64,000 bases of DNA from Hanleya hanleyi (taxonomy: Eukaryota; Mollusca; Polyplacophora; Lepidopleurida; Hanleyidae), in assembly GCA_036873755.1 (NCBI GenBank), contig JAVTVY010020523.1, positions 1-64,000 on the forward strand, in the 5' to 3' direction. Positions 13,948 to 25,205 of the stretch are shown in pieces. How positions within the stretch are numbered: position 1 is the stretch's first letter; the number at the start of each line of letters is the position of its first letter. A program made the translations under genes and the position numbers. The notes beneath the pieces were generated by a model that was not told the origin of the DNA, made no database searches, and saw nothing but the letters and a program-made list of their open reading frames with translations.

Positions 13948-14306
13948 AAGGCCCATTTCCACAGCACGCGTTTTCGCAGCGACAACCACATTCGAAAAAT
14001 AGCTGTCATGTTATTAAATGGTGTAGTACTCACAGCACGCGTCAGTCGCGGCGACATCAGAACCACATTTTTGACGCGCGACAAAATTAGAACCAGGGCT
14101 ATTCAACGCGTTGTCGCTGAACTATCGACCAATCGGAGGGGATAGAAATCGTTAGCCCGGTTACGTTGAGGGGAATCCCTTCCGTTGAATGGCTGGAATG
14201 GCGAGAGTATCGCTGTCATAATGCGTGCTGTGAAAATGCGCCAAACTGCAAAAAGTTGTGGTTTGCAGTTGTGGTTGTCGCGACGCGTGCTGTGGAAATA
14301 GGCCTT
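13948..14306. mobile_element. MITE-like element with GGCCYATTTCCACAGCACGCG ends
   Basis: A roughly 359-bp segment whose ends are inverted repeats. The left end reads AAGGCCCATTTCCACAGC and the complement of the right end reads AAGGCCTATTTCCACAGC. Both continue into ACGCG and then CGACAACCACA after a small indel. A second, inner pair of CAGCACGCG/GCGTGCTG words occurs near 14,030 and 14,225. There is no open frame of note and no clear target-site duplication, so the superfamily is not assigned. It lies in intron 1 of the BLTP3-like gene. Confidence 0.75.
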
Positions 14307-14739
14307 CAGGCTTGAAGTTCAACATGTCTCAAGGTGGCTCCCCAGCATCCAAAATGACCATTTGCATAAGTTATGGTGCAGTCAAGAAGCCCATCAAAGC
14401 TATGTCACTGCATCACATCACTCTAGCTCTTCTTGGAGTCAACAGGTGAAAGTCATGAATTAAATGTCTCCCCCCAGTATTGAATCAAAAAGTAGTGTGG
14501 GGCCCAAAATTCTTCCTCTTAATTTTGCATCTATTCTGAATTGCAACATATACACCGGTATGGAGAAAATGAATTTTGTATAATTCCATAATACCAATAC
14601 TTGAGAAAAAAAACATATTTGAGGTAAAAAAAAAAACTCATTCGCCATGACTACATTGTAGTTTACACAATGTATAGGGGAAAAATGACATGACTTTTGC
14701 ACATAAATTCGGAAACCACCTCTATGCTACATGGCGCTC

Positions 14740-15093
14740 CAGGGGTCGAAATTTACACCTGTCTACCTGTCCCTGACAGGTAATTTTTGAAAGAGACAGG
14801 TAGAGAAATAAAGTACCTGTCTCCAGTGACAGGTAGACAACAATTTTTTCTCTTGTGTTCAAAATATATATTTGACAAAATTCATTCAAAACGGCTTCTA
14901 ATTAATGCATGGAAACAAGGTGTCATTAATTTATTTGTAGCTTGGAACATGTAGCTTTGTCATTAACCTTGAATTAAATATACTTGACAAGTTCAATGAT
15001 AGCATGTTCAGGTAATTCTTAAAGGTGACAGGTAAATTTGTTGGCCACCTGTCTCCTGTAACAAGTGAATTATTTTGAATATTTTGACCCCTG
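14740..15093. mobile_element. MITE-like element, CAGGGGTC...GACCCCTG ends, 5-bp duplication CGCTC
   Basis: A 354-bp segment starting CAGGGGTC and ending GACCCCTG, flanked directly by CGCTC on both sides (14,735-14,739 and 15,094-15,098), which is a clean 5-bp target-site duplication. Inside, ACCTGTCTACCTGTC-type words recur in both orientations. It is non-coding and so non-autonomous. It interrupts a LINE endonuclease remnant. Confidence 0.75.
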
Positions 15094-15205
15094 CGCTCGG
15101 AAAGTGCTGTTCTGTTTCTGTCATCTAGCATGACATTGATCAGGTCACCCATCAACAGAAAGTTGGTGTCTGGGAGGACTGTCATACAGAGCGGATCTGT
15201 AATGC
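15094..15205 (-). pseudogene. LINE endonuclease fragment
   Basis: The minus-strand frame contains DTNFLLMGDLINVMLDDRN, which resembles the GDFN-x-V-L-x-x-x-DR region of apurinic-type endonucleases in LINE retrotransposons (the catalytic N of GDFN corresponds to GDLIN here). Only about 35 codons remain. The frame runs into the MITE at 15,093. I first considered a host exon, but the motif fits a LINE better. Confidence 0.45.
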
Positions 15206-16746
15206 TTTTCTGTTAGATACGGTAACCAGAAACATGTACATGTATTCGAGGTGTACTAAAGGCTACCCAGCAGTTGAGATCTTTCAAAAAGGAAAGGTCT
15301 AACAGCATTGAAACAATTACTGCATATTTTTACCTTAAAGGAGAAGTCTTTTCAATATCATTTTTCTTTAGGAATTTGCACTTTATAAATGCTCCACGAA
15401 GAAATATGTTTCACGGAAATAACCCATTCGATGTGACAACTTGCGACAATGTGTTTAGTTTGCTACACGAAAGCGAGGCTTTATGGGCAGCAGCATTGTT
15501 CATGTTCCATGTGACGTAACAGAGGCGACACCATTGGTAACATCACTGTTCTTTACCACAACGCTACTGTTACCTCTACTCAACTTGGACGTCATTCTAC
15601 ACCTCAACTCTGATGACGTATTTAATGATGACGTCATATAGATGGTTATCGCGAAATAAAAATCACTCTATTTCCTAAATAAAATGGATTATTCCAATAA
15701 AACATGCTATTTCACAAAGAATATACATGTAGATGGGAGAAACTGTATACAGTGGAAAAGACGTTTTGGTGAGTTCTCCTTTGATAGAAGATCAAGGCTG
15801 GTTATCGTCCGAAAGGGTTCTCGTATATTTCAAACTGAATACATGTATGTGGTATAAATTTGGAAGACTTCGATATATTGCATAACTTCTGAAAATCCGT
15901 ACTTTGCAGGATTAAGACTGATAAAGTATTGGGAAATAATAATGCTCCTCAAAAAAGAAGATGAGTGATTCCAAGCCATTGTGTATTCAGGCTACCCAAG
16001 TGCCTTTAACAGTATATTTTGACCTGGTAAATAGGTCAAGGTCACTCATCTCCAATTAATCAGGTTCTGTCAATACCTGTGGTGCTAACTAAGAAAGATT
16101 AGCTGTTACTATTCAAGAGATAAAATTTCTCTTTTCTATATAATAGCTCATGGTCAATCATTCTCGTTATGAATTTTCCATAATCCTTCAAAATTAGATG
16201 AGACCGCGAATACACAGAAACTATAGATATTGGTCATACCATCGAAATCAACCCCCACCATGAAAACTGGCAAGAAACCGATTTGTCAGTTGATGGACTG
16301 ACTGAGGTTGAGCACAATCACCTTTCTGGTGAATGGTATGTTTATTTTGCAGGTTTAGTTTACATATTTGTTTTCTTTGCCATACTTTTGAAAGAAGAGT
16401 GGCACAATATATTGACTGATTGTAAAAAAACCAGAAACGCTAACAGACAGACAGACGACACTGTTGACAATACCCCCTCACACTGGCAAAGTTCTGATAA
16501 CTCAGCAGGGAATAAAGGCACGACAGATCATGATGCCCCACACTGATGAATGATGTACTATGGTAAATTATTTATACATGTAGGGCTAGTAGTAGACCTA
16601 TACAGACTGCACGTCGGGCATATAGGCCTATTAATCATGTTAAATATAGGCCCCTACTCTTAAAATTGTTATGTCCAGGTGGCCGGACTCGGACACTGTC
16701 GCAACATCCATGGTCACAATTAGGGGTCAATGAAATCAATACTCAC
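15206..16746. other. Intron 1 of the BLTP3-like gene
   Basis: Intron 1 spans about 13,385-16,746 and also holds the two MITEs and the LINE fragment. This part shows no recognisable gene. An 87-codon plus-strand frame near 16,283-16,546 has one hydrophobic stretch but no supporting feature. Confidence 0.6.
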
Positions 16747-16790
16747 TTGGATAAATGCTTGAGGATCTGGTTCTTGATAAGCGATGCCAT
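16747..16790 (-). CDS. BLTP3: BLTP3 (UHRF1BP1L)-like, first coding exon
   Basis: Minus-strand ATG at 16,790 opens MASLIKNQILKHLS and ends at a strong donor GTGAGT (16,741-16,746). It is a close match to the conserved start of BLTP3 proteins, MAxxIKKQILKHLS. The exon contributes 44 nt, leaving two bases that combine with exon 2 across a 3.4 kb intron. The start context is AAGATGGC, which also reads as a YY1-type element. The presence of this gene places the window in an animal genome. Confidence 0.88.
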
Positions 16791-17160
16791 CTTGATTTAC
16801 TGGAGAGATTTAGCCACCTTCTTGGGCTGGGCATATCGCTGAAAATTATTAACCACGATCAGTCGATCGACCGTTTTTACGCTCGTCCTGCTACAACGTG
16901 CATTCCCTCTGTCCTTCGCTCTGATATCTCACTAAAATGTCCGTATATCTTACCCTAAATCACCATATTGGTGTCCTTCTACGTAAAGTCGAAATAAGTG
17001 GACTTTCTTCCCATTTTCAACAGTCCGAAAATCGATGACATGCGTCGCGGTGGGGATACGCCAGGAAGTGATTTTGGAGTGTAGAAAAGAACTTCCGGTA
17101 TTGCTAAATTTGGATAATCCCGCATCGCGGAGAATGTCGTACATAAACGTGGATAAATTA
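16791..17160 (-). promoter_or_regulatory. Probable 5' region of the BLTP3-like gene
   Basis: Immediately upstream of the first coding ATG on the minus strand. It contains an ACTTCCGG ETS-type word (near 17,090), a GGGTAAGAT splice-donor-like site near 16,950 and an ATTTTCAG acceptor-like site near 16,843, which could bound a 5'-UTR intron. A 64-codon minus-strand frame (17,144-16,950) ends exactly across that donor-like site, so it could be a first exon. I favour UTR because the BLTP3 start codon lies downstream. Confidence 0.4.
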
Positions 17161-18539
17161 TGCCACGTGTGTTTATGTCATATTCTATAATCCCTCATTC
17201 ATAAATTAAATATGACGATAAGGTTTAGGATTCGATCAGATTCCATACTAATTAGTCCTTGTAAATCGCACGACCTTATTTACAATAAGGCCAAATTGAA
17301 CAAGAAAAATAATTCATGTTCTGCTATGGACATGATGGAATGGATTCTAGCACTGGCACCAAGGGTAAATGGCTCTAAATTGCCTATCAATGGTCGTGAT
17401 ATAAATAAATGTTTATTGATCATTAACAATATATTCTGTCCCAGGTGAAACTAAGCAGCTAGATTTAATTGCATTCTCATACAAGGTTACGGCCATCCGT
17501 TCGTGGGTGTGGTAACACTCTTATGTGAGCAATCTCGGTAAAACAAGATGGCAAATCAGGCGAATATTCCGTGATCATGGTGATATTTTATCCGAGTTTA
17601 CTGAGATTATAGTGTAAGTAGCCTGTCTAACAGTAATGAGTTCCCCTATCTCATTGTGCAAAGCAGTATGTGAGTAAAAACGTTCTTGATGGAAACTTGA
17701 TGACACTCAGAGTGTAGTCTAACGCACTAGCAAACTAATACAGTGGTTTATGAATGACATATTCTCGAAAAATAAATAAATATCATGAACTACCCGGTAC
17801 GGTATATCAGTGACAGAAATCAAAGACATATGGGGAGAGTACTCCTGCTGAGCAACACCTTTTGACAGAACAACATATAGTCTTATTATTAGCGAATATT
17901 AGTTCCGATCCACAGTCATTTCGAATGCCTGGAGTCAACAGCCTGACAGATTTGGGCTCATTTGATATACGGTAGTTGCAATCAACATTAACACACAAGT
18001 AGTAGAGAAAGGGGACTTCGTGTCGGGTTGACCTGTCACCTCTGAGTGCATTTTGTGACGTCACTTCAGTGGTGTACCGGCAGTGGTGTACTTGTGAATC
18101 TACTGGATGTGGTGGGAACGTTGTTCCAGATTAACATTTTCGTCTCTGGTATGGAACAACACTTGGAGGATGACAACACCGATGACCCTCGATATATATA
18201 ACCAGCCTTGAGCATCGATCTTCAGAGTTGTACAACACGACGACGATGTGGATGTCCTCCTTTGTACGAGGAGGGGTTTGTGACTGTCGGACATTTCTTC
18301 TACATCTTTGACATGAACAGTCAACACATATGCTCAGTCCTACAGTTGTACCAAATGTCATCGAGTGATCAAACAATGTAACCTCTTACATCGCCACGAG
18401 AAGACTGTTGATAATAACCGTCAAACGAAACTTTTTCGACGGCGTCTTCCACAATACACCCAGCATTTTGCATGAGCAAGGAAATAACGGGCCTACTATC
18501 AGGTGCATAGGGTTGCATTTGATCGCCATCTTAGCTTGC
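17161..18539. other. Non-coding DNA
   Basis: No recognised gene. A minus-strand frame at 18,327-18,100 has a hydrophobic stretch (near WLYISRVIGVVILQVLF) but no other support. Confidence 0.5.
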
Positions 18540-18599
18540 TAAGGGCATTTCACGTTTCCGCCCCCACTCCTGTTAATTTTTTGCTCGTATCTCCGGACC

Positions 18600-19110
18600 G
18601 ACAAGAAATTGGGAGCTGAAACTCCGTGACTTTTCAGATTATCATATTGGGGTCATTTTGAGGCTATTTGCATGACCCCCCGAGCAAAGGAGCATGGGTA
18701 AATTCAAAATGGCGGCCATGTGGGGGTACCAGAAAAGTGATGTTTTTGCCATATTTCTTCAAAAATTTCGCAAAAATTCAGCAAAGCGATTCTATGCCTT
18801 TTACTGAAACCATATGTCTTAGCATCACCAAAACAACCCCCCCTGATGTGTTTTCCCTCCCTCCCTTCCCCCATTAACCCTACCAGGCGTGGGGGGGAAT
18901 GCCTCCCTACCAAACTTTCTGCGATATTTCCGGAACGCCAAAAAATGGAGAGCTGAAACTTCGTGACGTTATAGGTTATCATATTGGGGTCATTTTGAGC
19001 CTATTTGCATAAATTAACGAGCAGAGGATCATGGGTAAATTCAAAATGGCGGCCATGTGGGGTACCAGAAAAAGTGATGTTCTCGTCATATTTCTTCATA
19101 ATTCTTGCTT
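18600..19110 (+). repeat. Direct duplication around AATTCAAAATGGCGGCC
   Basis: About 120-160 bp centred on the words ATCATATTGGGGTCATTTTG and AAATTCAAAATGGCGGCCAT occurs at about 18,610-18,770 and again at about 18,948-19,110. A weaker third part sits near 19,240-19,350 (GCAGCCATCTTGGA, AAGTTTCAGCTCCCT). No reading frame of note. CAAAATGGCGGCC is a YY1-type word. Confidence 0.8.
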
Positions 19111-19734
19111 TTCTGTACGAAAAAGTGGGTAAAACTTATTTTATTTACCAATTTATTATGCAGTCTTTGCGAAGAAAAAAACAAAAATAAAAAATTCGAA
19201 GATTTTGACCGGAAAATCGTCCAAAAATGCTCTTTTTGAAAATGACGTCACAGTGACGTCATCATGGCAGCCATCTTGGATTTTTTTACATTTTCTTGTA
19301 GAGCATGACCCAAAGATATAGTGTGGTAAGTTTCAGCTCCCTAGCCTTAGCGATAGCGAAAATATATAGGGGGGGGCACCCCGGGCTGCGGTACACCCCA
19401 AATCGCCCAGGCCAGATAGGGTTGAGACTACCCTTAGCTTATTGACTTCATTCTCCGTGTATTTCGCCCGATGTCAGCTTCCCCAAGCATCAAGTCACAT
19501 GTCCGCGCCATTTAAACGATCCAATGAAATTATCCGCATTCAAATATTTTGACCTGGGAATCTCAACCATGAGACATGTCAATTTCACTTAAGCGCTCGA
19601 GGCGCAAGACTGCGGGATTCTACGCGAGCCCAAACCGAAGTTGTGCGAATCAGCTATTTTATTGCTCACTCTAATGGAGCATGCTTCTTTGTTTTTCTTC
19701 GGGAATAAACGGCCTAACATATTTGAAAAAAATT
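19111..19734. other. Non-coding DNA
   Basis: Contains a palindromic TGACGTCACAGTGACGTCA word (near 19,242) and a G8 run near 19,369. No gene seen. Confidence 0.55.
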
Positions 19735-19830
19735 AAATCGGCGGCAGTTCGCAGGAAAATTATATGCTTTTTATTTTGTCATAAATCGGCGGCAGTTCGC
19801 AGGAAAATTATATGCTTTTTATTTTGTCAT
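19735..19830 (+). repeat. Exact 48-bp tandem duplication
   Basis: Two identical 48-bp units (19,735-19,782 and 19,783-19,830), each beginning AAATCGGCGGCAGTTCGC and ending TTTTGTCAT. Exact identity implies a recent duplication. It keeps the frame of a short open frame but no protein is recognised. Confidence 0.9.
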
Positions 19831-20023
19831 GGGGCACTTCGAGGCCCACCAAGGGATCATTTCAGTCGATCGCTTTCTGGAGGTGTGTCTTCCTTTTATG
19901 AATGTGATTGCGCCGATGTCGGATGTCACGGGACCAATCGGATGTGACCATTTGAGAAACGCCTCAATACACTCAGATAGCATCCGTTACCGCATGGCTA
20001 AGAGCAGAAGTTTCTACGTATGA
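19829..20023 (+). CDS. Short conserved-looking frame, function unknown
   Basis: A 64-codon frame from ATG at 19,829 contains FLEVCLPFMNVIAPMSDVTG followed by PIGCDHLRNA. The composition is protein-like. It lies about 0.8 kb upstream of the polymerase B pseudogene on the same strand, so it could be a remnant of a gene from element A, but I do not recognise a family. It could also be chance. Confidence 0.25.
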   Translation: MGHFEAHQGIISVDRFLEVCLPFMNVIAPMSDVTGPIGCDHLRNASIHSDSIRYRMAKSRSFYV

Positions 20024-20267
20024 TCGTGCCATGCATTCGGATGATGCTAATCGCAAGACATCATCAGTTTTTCCTACATCTTACATATCTCAAGGGTTTA
20101 TTCTGTGTATATGGTCCGCCCTCTGTATATGTCATTCGACAAATATATGTACATGTATATATATGTTTATTATGTTTATTGTCTTGGTGGAATCTTACCG
20201 CACGATGTCGGGAATTACAGGTCAGTTTTCTGGGTATTCTTGCATTTACCATGTTTACCCATGCGTG

Positions 20268-20405
20268 TTGAAGCATTTATTCCATCAGACGCCCTCGATG
20301 CTCATCTATTAATATCAGATGAGTTCCTTATTTGAGATGATCTGTCATCACAGCTCCTGCTCTAGCGAATCTAATTCCGCTTAAGCCAGTGCTAGGGGCC
20401 ATTTG
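20268..20405 (+). repeat. Repeat fragment ending TTCCGCTTAA...GCTAGGGGCC, copy 1
   Basis: Matches 25,638-25,770 in the same orientation over about 130 bp (shared words CCATCAGACG, ATCAGATGAGTT, ATCTGTCATCAC, CTAATTCCGCTTAA, GCTAGGGGCC). The last 35 bp also match the sequence just downstream of the reverse transcriptase fragment at 24,805-24,840, which suggests the end of a retroelement family. Confidence 0.7.
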
Positions 20406-20819
20406 GTTACTTCATATTTTCCACATGAAAATCTGCAATAAAAGCGCAACTGGGATACGAGGACTTATGTTTTAGAATCCTCCGTATCCTAGTCTGAATT
20501 TGAGGAGCCTAGGGAGGCTTTCCAGTGAAGTTATATGGTTGCTATTTAGTTACACCATTGTCAGTTTTTCGCATCTCTTACATATCTCACCAATTCGAAG
20601 TCTTGCTGGAACCCATTGAAACAGTGTCCAAGTACCAGCACCAAAACCCCTTGAGTGTGCGCCCAAATCCCCAGCTGCAAGATAATCCCGTCTGTTTCCT
20701 CTCTACCGATGATCCGCATTATCAGATGATGCTTTATATCTTGTGTAGCTCAGTCAAGTCAGTTTCACGCATCTCACATCTACATCTACTATAATGACCT
20801 GGCGAAACTTGACGCCCGT

Positions 20820-23580
20820 TTTCTGATGTCGGATCCAAAGGACGATACCGACGACGATGCGGACGTGTTCGAGGACGAAACCGAGGTTGCAGCACGTACC
20901 AAAACTCTCAAACCATAGGCACAAAAACAGGAACCACGTTTCCTGGAATGTTGAAACTAGTTACCTGTCCCCGGATTCAATTGCGACCGGCACAATCTCA
21001 ACTTGATTAAAGAATTTCCGTACACTTACATGGCGAAAAACGGAGACATGAAGCACGCCATCAAGAAGACGAATAACCACATTGCCCTCTCCACGATCTC
21101 CATTCGCTTTCTAGACATCTGGAAATATTTAACGCCTAATTACAACTATGACCAGTGGGTGAAAGCCGAGGACCACGCCCACAGCATAGGGCGCTTTCCA
21201 TACTATCACATGACTCATCAAGATCATCTGGAAGAGACAGGGCTACCACCCCAAGGTGCCTTCTATGACGATCTGAAAGAAGATGCGCTAGCCAAAACCT
21301 TCTATTCCGAACCACAGCAGCCGTGGGAGGGTGAGTGGACGCAGAATCTCCGGACTTTTCCGCGCATGGCAAAACAATCTAGATATCTTTCACTTTGTGG
21401 AGGCTACCGACAAAATGGCCGATATCTACCTAGGCATGGATGTAGATGTCTTCAAAGACCATGTGATTATACTGGAGAATCACGTTGTGATATCGTTTCA
21501 AGATCGGTCCACCTTTTTCTCGCTTATCGAGCAGAAACACGCCAACAATGTTTGACTGTTTGATCCGCAACATTGTGGGAGGCCCCTGTATCATTATTCA
21601 TCGGTACCACCGGAAAGCTGTAACCCACAGAGTGGTGAAAAACCCTGTCGCACAATCATCGGCCAAGAAGCCAACGCCCTATACTTATTGTGTTTGGCTC
21701 GTCACACACCATCGCTACCCGATGGACAGGAGTTCAAAGTCCAGCAGTCCACGAAATATCTGGCAGAACATTGTTGGACTGAGAAGCTCATCGACGGAGC
21801 GTCACCATTCTGTACAAAGTCAACCACACGGAGAAATCGGTTGAAGACGGACGCATTCCCGTGTAACGCCGGATCATGTTCCAATTCCGCGGCTGCTGCT
21901 GGAAGGATTATGAGCGTGCGTTCTCAGGAGCGAGATACGAGCACCGTGGTCTGAACTCTGAAGCCTTACGTCGGGAAGTGGAGCAGAGGACCGAGTATAC
22001 CAAGGAGTTAGGATACGCATCTGTGGAACCAGTGTGAGAGTGTGTCTGAGTGTGTGTGCTGCAGTCAACCAGAGTTTTTTCACGCCCAAGATCGACTGAT
22101 ATATCATCGCCCCACTCTGACCACGACCAACACCTTACGAGCTTTTCAGGTGGAAGACCTATACGGGTCCGTCAAATGTGACATCCACGTCTCCGGCCGT
22201 TCGACGCAGGGTTTGCCAACCCATCTTCAGAAACACCGAGGTGGGTCGTTACTACATCTGGAGCACTATGGGGTTCCTCACACAGCCTCGACGTATGTTG
22301 ATCGGTAGTATGCTTGACTGGTAAATCCGGCTTGTCACCCCCTTACTGCGTTGATTCCTGACTCTCAGTCTGGAAGTCACGCGCATCTACCAAGTGATGG
22401 GGTTTATGCCCGAGACCTGATCCAAAGGATCTGCCGATGCCGCGACAACCAGTCTGTCACGAACTTGATGTCAACCCCAGCAAAACCATCATTGCGAAGA
22501 CGATGAAATTGCTTGGGAACAGCAGCTATTTCAGTTACAAGCGTCTGGTCCGTCATTCATAGTTCAGCCGTCGTCCATCCAAAAAAAAACAATCCTAGTA
22601 TTCATAGACATAGGCTAGTTTCCTGCAAGAGAGAAGCGGTCAACAGTTTCAAATGATGCCGGCAAGACACCATGATGTTCCAAAAATATCAAATCCGTAT
22701 AGCTGATCAGTATTATTAATCCATAATATTCGTTGTAATGTCGTCATCTAGACGAAGACCAACCAGGATCGCCACGTCAACGCTAACAATTGCATTACCA
22801 GCGTCTGGTCCGTCATTCGCTATTCAACCGTCGTCCATTAAAGAATATCCTCATCCAGAAGAGGAATTAGACACAATTTACGAAAGCCCTGTTTTATAAG
22901 TTTCAAGCTTGCATCACCAAACAAGCCCACAAGTGCATTAACTCGCCGTCATTTGGAGGTAACTGACGATACCACATACGAGGGTATCTCTGCCAAACAG
23001 CCCATCGCGTAAAACCTTTCGCTGCAGACAGCGTGTATGGCCGGTCAGTTGGCAAAACTCCACATGCTGAAACTCCTGTATGTGTGTTTTTCGACCCTTC
23101 GGACTGGCAGTTGAACGCAGATTCTGAATACATGACCGTCTCCAACCCAGACTGGGAGAGTCTAATGAAATCTGAACTGCGCGAACGCTACGGAAGCATT
23201 ATCGGTGGTTACCGCGGATAGATCATTACGCCTTTGACAAACGGACGTAGGGGATCTTCAAGCTGGATCGGGTATACCATGATCGCCCTCTTATCGAAAC
23301 CTTATACTGGTACGCTTGGGACAAAAAAACAAGGACAACACGTTCAGCTGTAACGGGGTCAATCGTCGCAATCCTAACATCACCAAAGCCCTGTGCCTAG
23401 GTGTGCTCCAGAGCCGGATCAGGGCCAGTGGAACCAACAAGGTCTTCCGTGTCATTGAGCACCAGATGTGCTCCTACATCCAGCAAAGGAATGCCTTCGC
23501 CTCTTTTTATTCTCATGACGACATGTATAGACAAAACGAGTTACACCATTACGGCCATGAAAAGGGATTTTGCAATTAAC
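20820..23580 (+). pseudogene. Element A: protein-primed DNA polymerase B (pPolB) pseudogene
   Basis: Broken coding sequence of a Polinton-type family B polymerase, which would replicate the element from protein-primed ends. Visible in order: an Exo II-like region near 20,960-21,010 (VPGFNCDRHNLNLIKE, with N where the catalytic Asp is expected), the RFLDIWKYL/LPPQGAFY region (21,003-21,330), MDVDVFKDH (21,430), IVGGPCIIIHRYH (21,570), KTIIAKTMKLLGNSSY (22,480-22,530), a degraded YxDTDS motif reading LNADSEYM (about 23,110) and FSCNGVNRRNPN (23,340). At least six frame changes or stops interrupt it. An antisense Penelope-like fragment splits it at 22,530-22,855. Two catalytic acidic residues appear lost, so it is long dead. 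Confidence 0.85.
22530..22855 (-). mobile_element. Antisense Penelope-like 3' fragment inside pPolB
   Basis: Its sequence matches the complement of about 24,895-25,205 (shared GTTCCAAAAATATCAAATCC, GATGCCGGCAAGACA and CAAGAGAGAAG). The end word AGCGTCTGGTCCGTCATTC appears twice (near 22,540 and 22,802), as if two element ends lie in tandem. It separates the LLGNSSY region of the polymerase from the rest. Confidence 0.7.
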
Positions 23581-23596
23581 CTCATAAGCATCTACA

Positions 23597-24007
23597 TCAT
23601 TGGTAGATCCTCGTTACATCTTCAACAATCTGTGAGCAGAGCGAGCAGTTCACAGGAAGATGAGTTTTGTGGTCCTCTGAAGCATACTCCCGAATGTTGC
23701 ACATCATTTTACCGAAACAGTCCAAGCAGCAGCATAGATGGGCACATGGAAAATAAACGTATTGGGCCCTCGTCTCTTTCCATATCGTGCACCGCATTTT
23801 TTCTTCTATCATGTCCTTTTGCACCATGATGGTGTTTTTCTGATACTCTGACTGCCACTTGCCGAAACCGATAAAATCAGCTATAGATAATATTTGTCTG
23901 TCGATGAAGTTCCAAGCGTTCTTGAGGGTTGTTGTTGGTACTTCCCGAGCTTGCAGATCTTCTCTCATGGCCTGTAGTCCACCGGGTCTGGATTTCCTGG
24001 TCAGCAT
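23597..24007 (-). pseudogene. Element A: degenerate RING-finger protein
   Basis: A minus-strand frame, converging on pPolB, ends in a RING-like module: CTIWKETRAQYVYFPCAHL, CCCLDC, a long insert, NCSLC and a C-terminal VTRIYQ. One of the first zinc ligands is replaced by Trp (CTIW), so the finger is probably dead. The layout, with an insert of about 20 residues before the last Cys pair and a V-x-x-I-[FY] tail, matches the RING gene at 53,425-54,102 in element C, so this is a lineage-specific accessory gene. RING proteins are usually E3 ubiquitin ligases. The start is uncertain. Confidence 0.6.
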
Positions 24008-24208
24008 GCTCTGACTGTTGCATCAACACCTGCAGTAGCCCGCAACCCCGATCTTGCTTTGTCGTCTCCTGGCACGCAGTCTTTTTCATAGCCTGAACTG
24101 GGATCCTAGCATCAGGCCTTCTGATTGGTGGACCATTTTCGTTGGTTCAATTTTCAGCGAGGTTGGATGCTATTGGCTCAAAACGAAACAATACGATTGA
24201 TTGGTTGA

Positions 24209-25205
24209 TTGGGTACTAATTGTGCACCCCTGTTGGCTGACCTCTATCTGTTCTCTTATGAATATGACTATATGCAGGCGCTTTCAAAATCCGATCCATT
24301 CAAAGTCCGTTCCTTCTCATTCACCAAACGCTATATAGACGATCTTCTCGCTGTGGATAATCGCTATATAAATGACGCAGTGAAGGATATATATCCACCT
24401 TCACTGGATTTGAAGGAAACTACAGATAGCCCTACAGGCACATCTGATTTAGATCTCTATCTCTATAAAAATGAAGCGGGCATTCTCTCTCGTCGACTTT
24501 ATGACAAAAGAGATGATTACAATTTCGACATCGTAAACTATCCCTTTTTGGATAGTAATATTCCAGTGGGACCTGCATATGGCGTATACATATCTCGCTT
24601 AGTAGCATTTGCTAGATCCTGTGTTAAATGTGATGATTTTAACCAACGTCACAAAACATTGTTGCAGAAACTTATAAAACAGTGCTATTCCACCAAGTGC
24701 CTCCACTCAAAGTTTCTCAAATTTGGCGATACATATCGCATGCTGATAGCAAAATACGAACGTAACGTGCAAGATCTATGGCGCTACGTTTCGTAACTTG
24801 TGTCTAATTCCGCTTAACCCTGGGCTAGGGGCCGTATGAACCCATGTACTTCAAGATCCTCATGGTGCTCATATGAACAGTCACAATCAAAGCGTGACTG
24901 AGATACATCATTCTTTAGATGACGACTTTACAACGAATATTATGGATTAAGAATACTGATCAGCGATACGGATTTGATATTTTTGGAACATCATGATGTC
25001 TTGCCGGCATCGTTGAAAACTGTTGACCACTTCTCTCTTGCAGAAAACAAGCTTATGTTTACGTATACTATGATTGTCTTTTTGAATTTGGTGCTAATAC
25101 TGTTATATGGAATATGAAATAGGTCTTTGGATTATGGACGCGGATATTCTCTAATGGACGACGGCTGGATTATGAATGACGGACTAGACGCTTGTAATTT
25201 TGTTG
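24209..25205 (+). mobile_element. Penelope-like retroelement fragment (RT C-terminal half plus 3' region)
   Basis: The coding part 24,209-24,796 (195 codons) has the reverse-transcriptase palm motif RYIDDLLAVDN, followed by LDLYLYKNEAG, LYDKRDDYNF and PVGPAYGVYISRL, typical of a widespread invertebrate retroelement family that I assign to Penelope-like elements. The fingers domain and any GIY-YIG endonuclease are missing, so it is truncated at the 5' side. The 3' region 24,797-25,205 is repeated in inverted orientation at 22,530-22,855. It was inserted between the RING remnant and the capsid genes of element A. Confidence 0.65.

Noticed and set aside
15094..15205. Host exon with an acceptor-like TTACAG
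   Set aside because: No donor, and the GDLIN...DR pattern fits a LINE endonuclease.
16283..16546. 87-codon plus-strand frame with one hydrophobic segment
   Set aside because: Inside intron 1 of the BLTP3-like gene on the opposite strand, with no start context or domain.
16950..17144. 64-codon minus-strand frame ending at a splice-donor-like site
   Set aside because: It lies upstream of the BLTP3 start codon and is not recognised as protein; more likely 5' UTR or chance.
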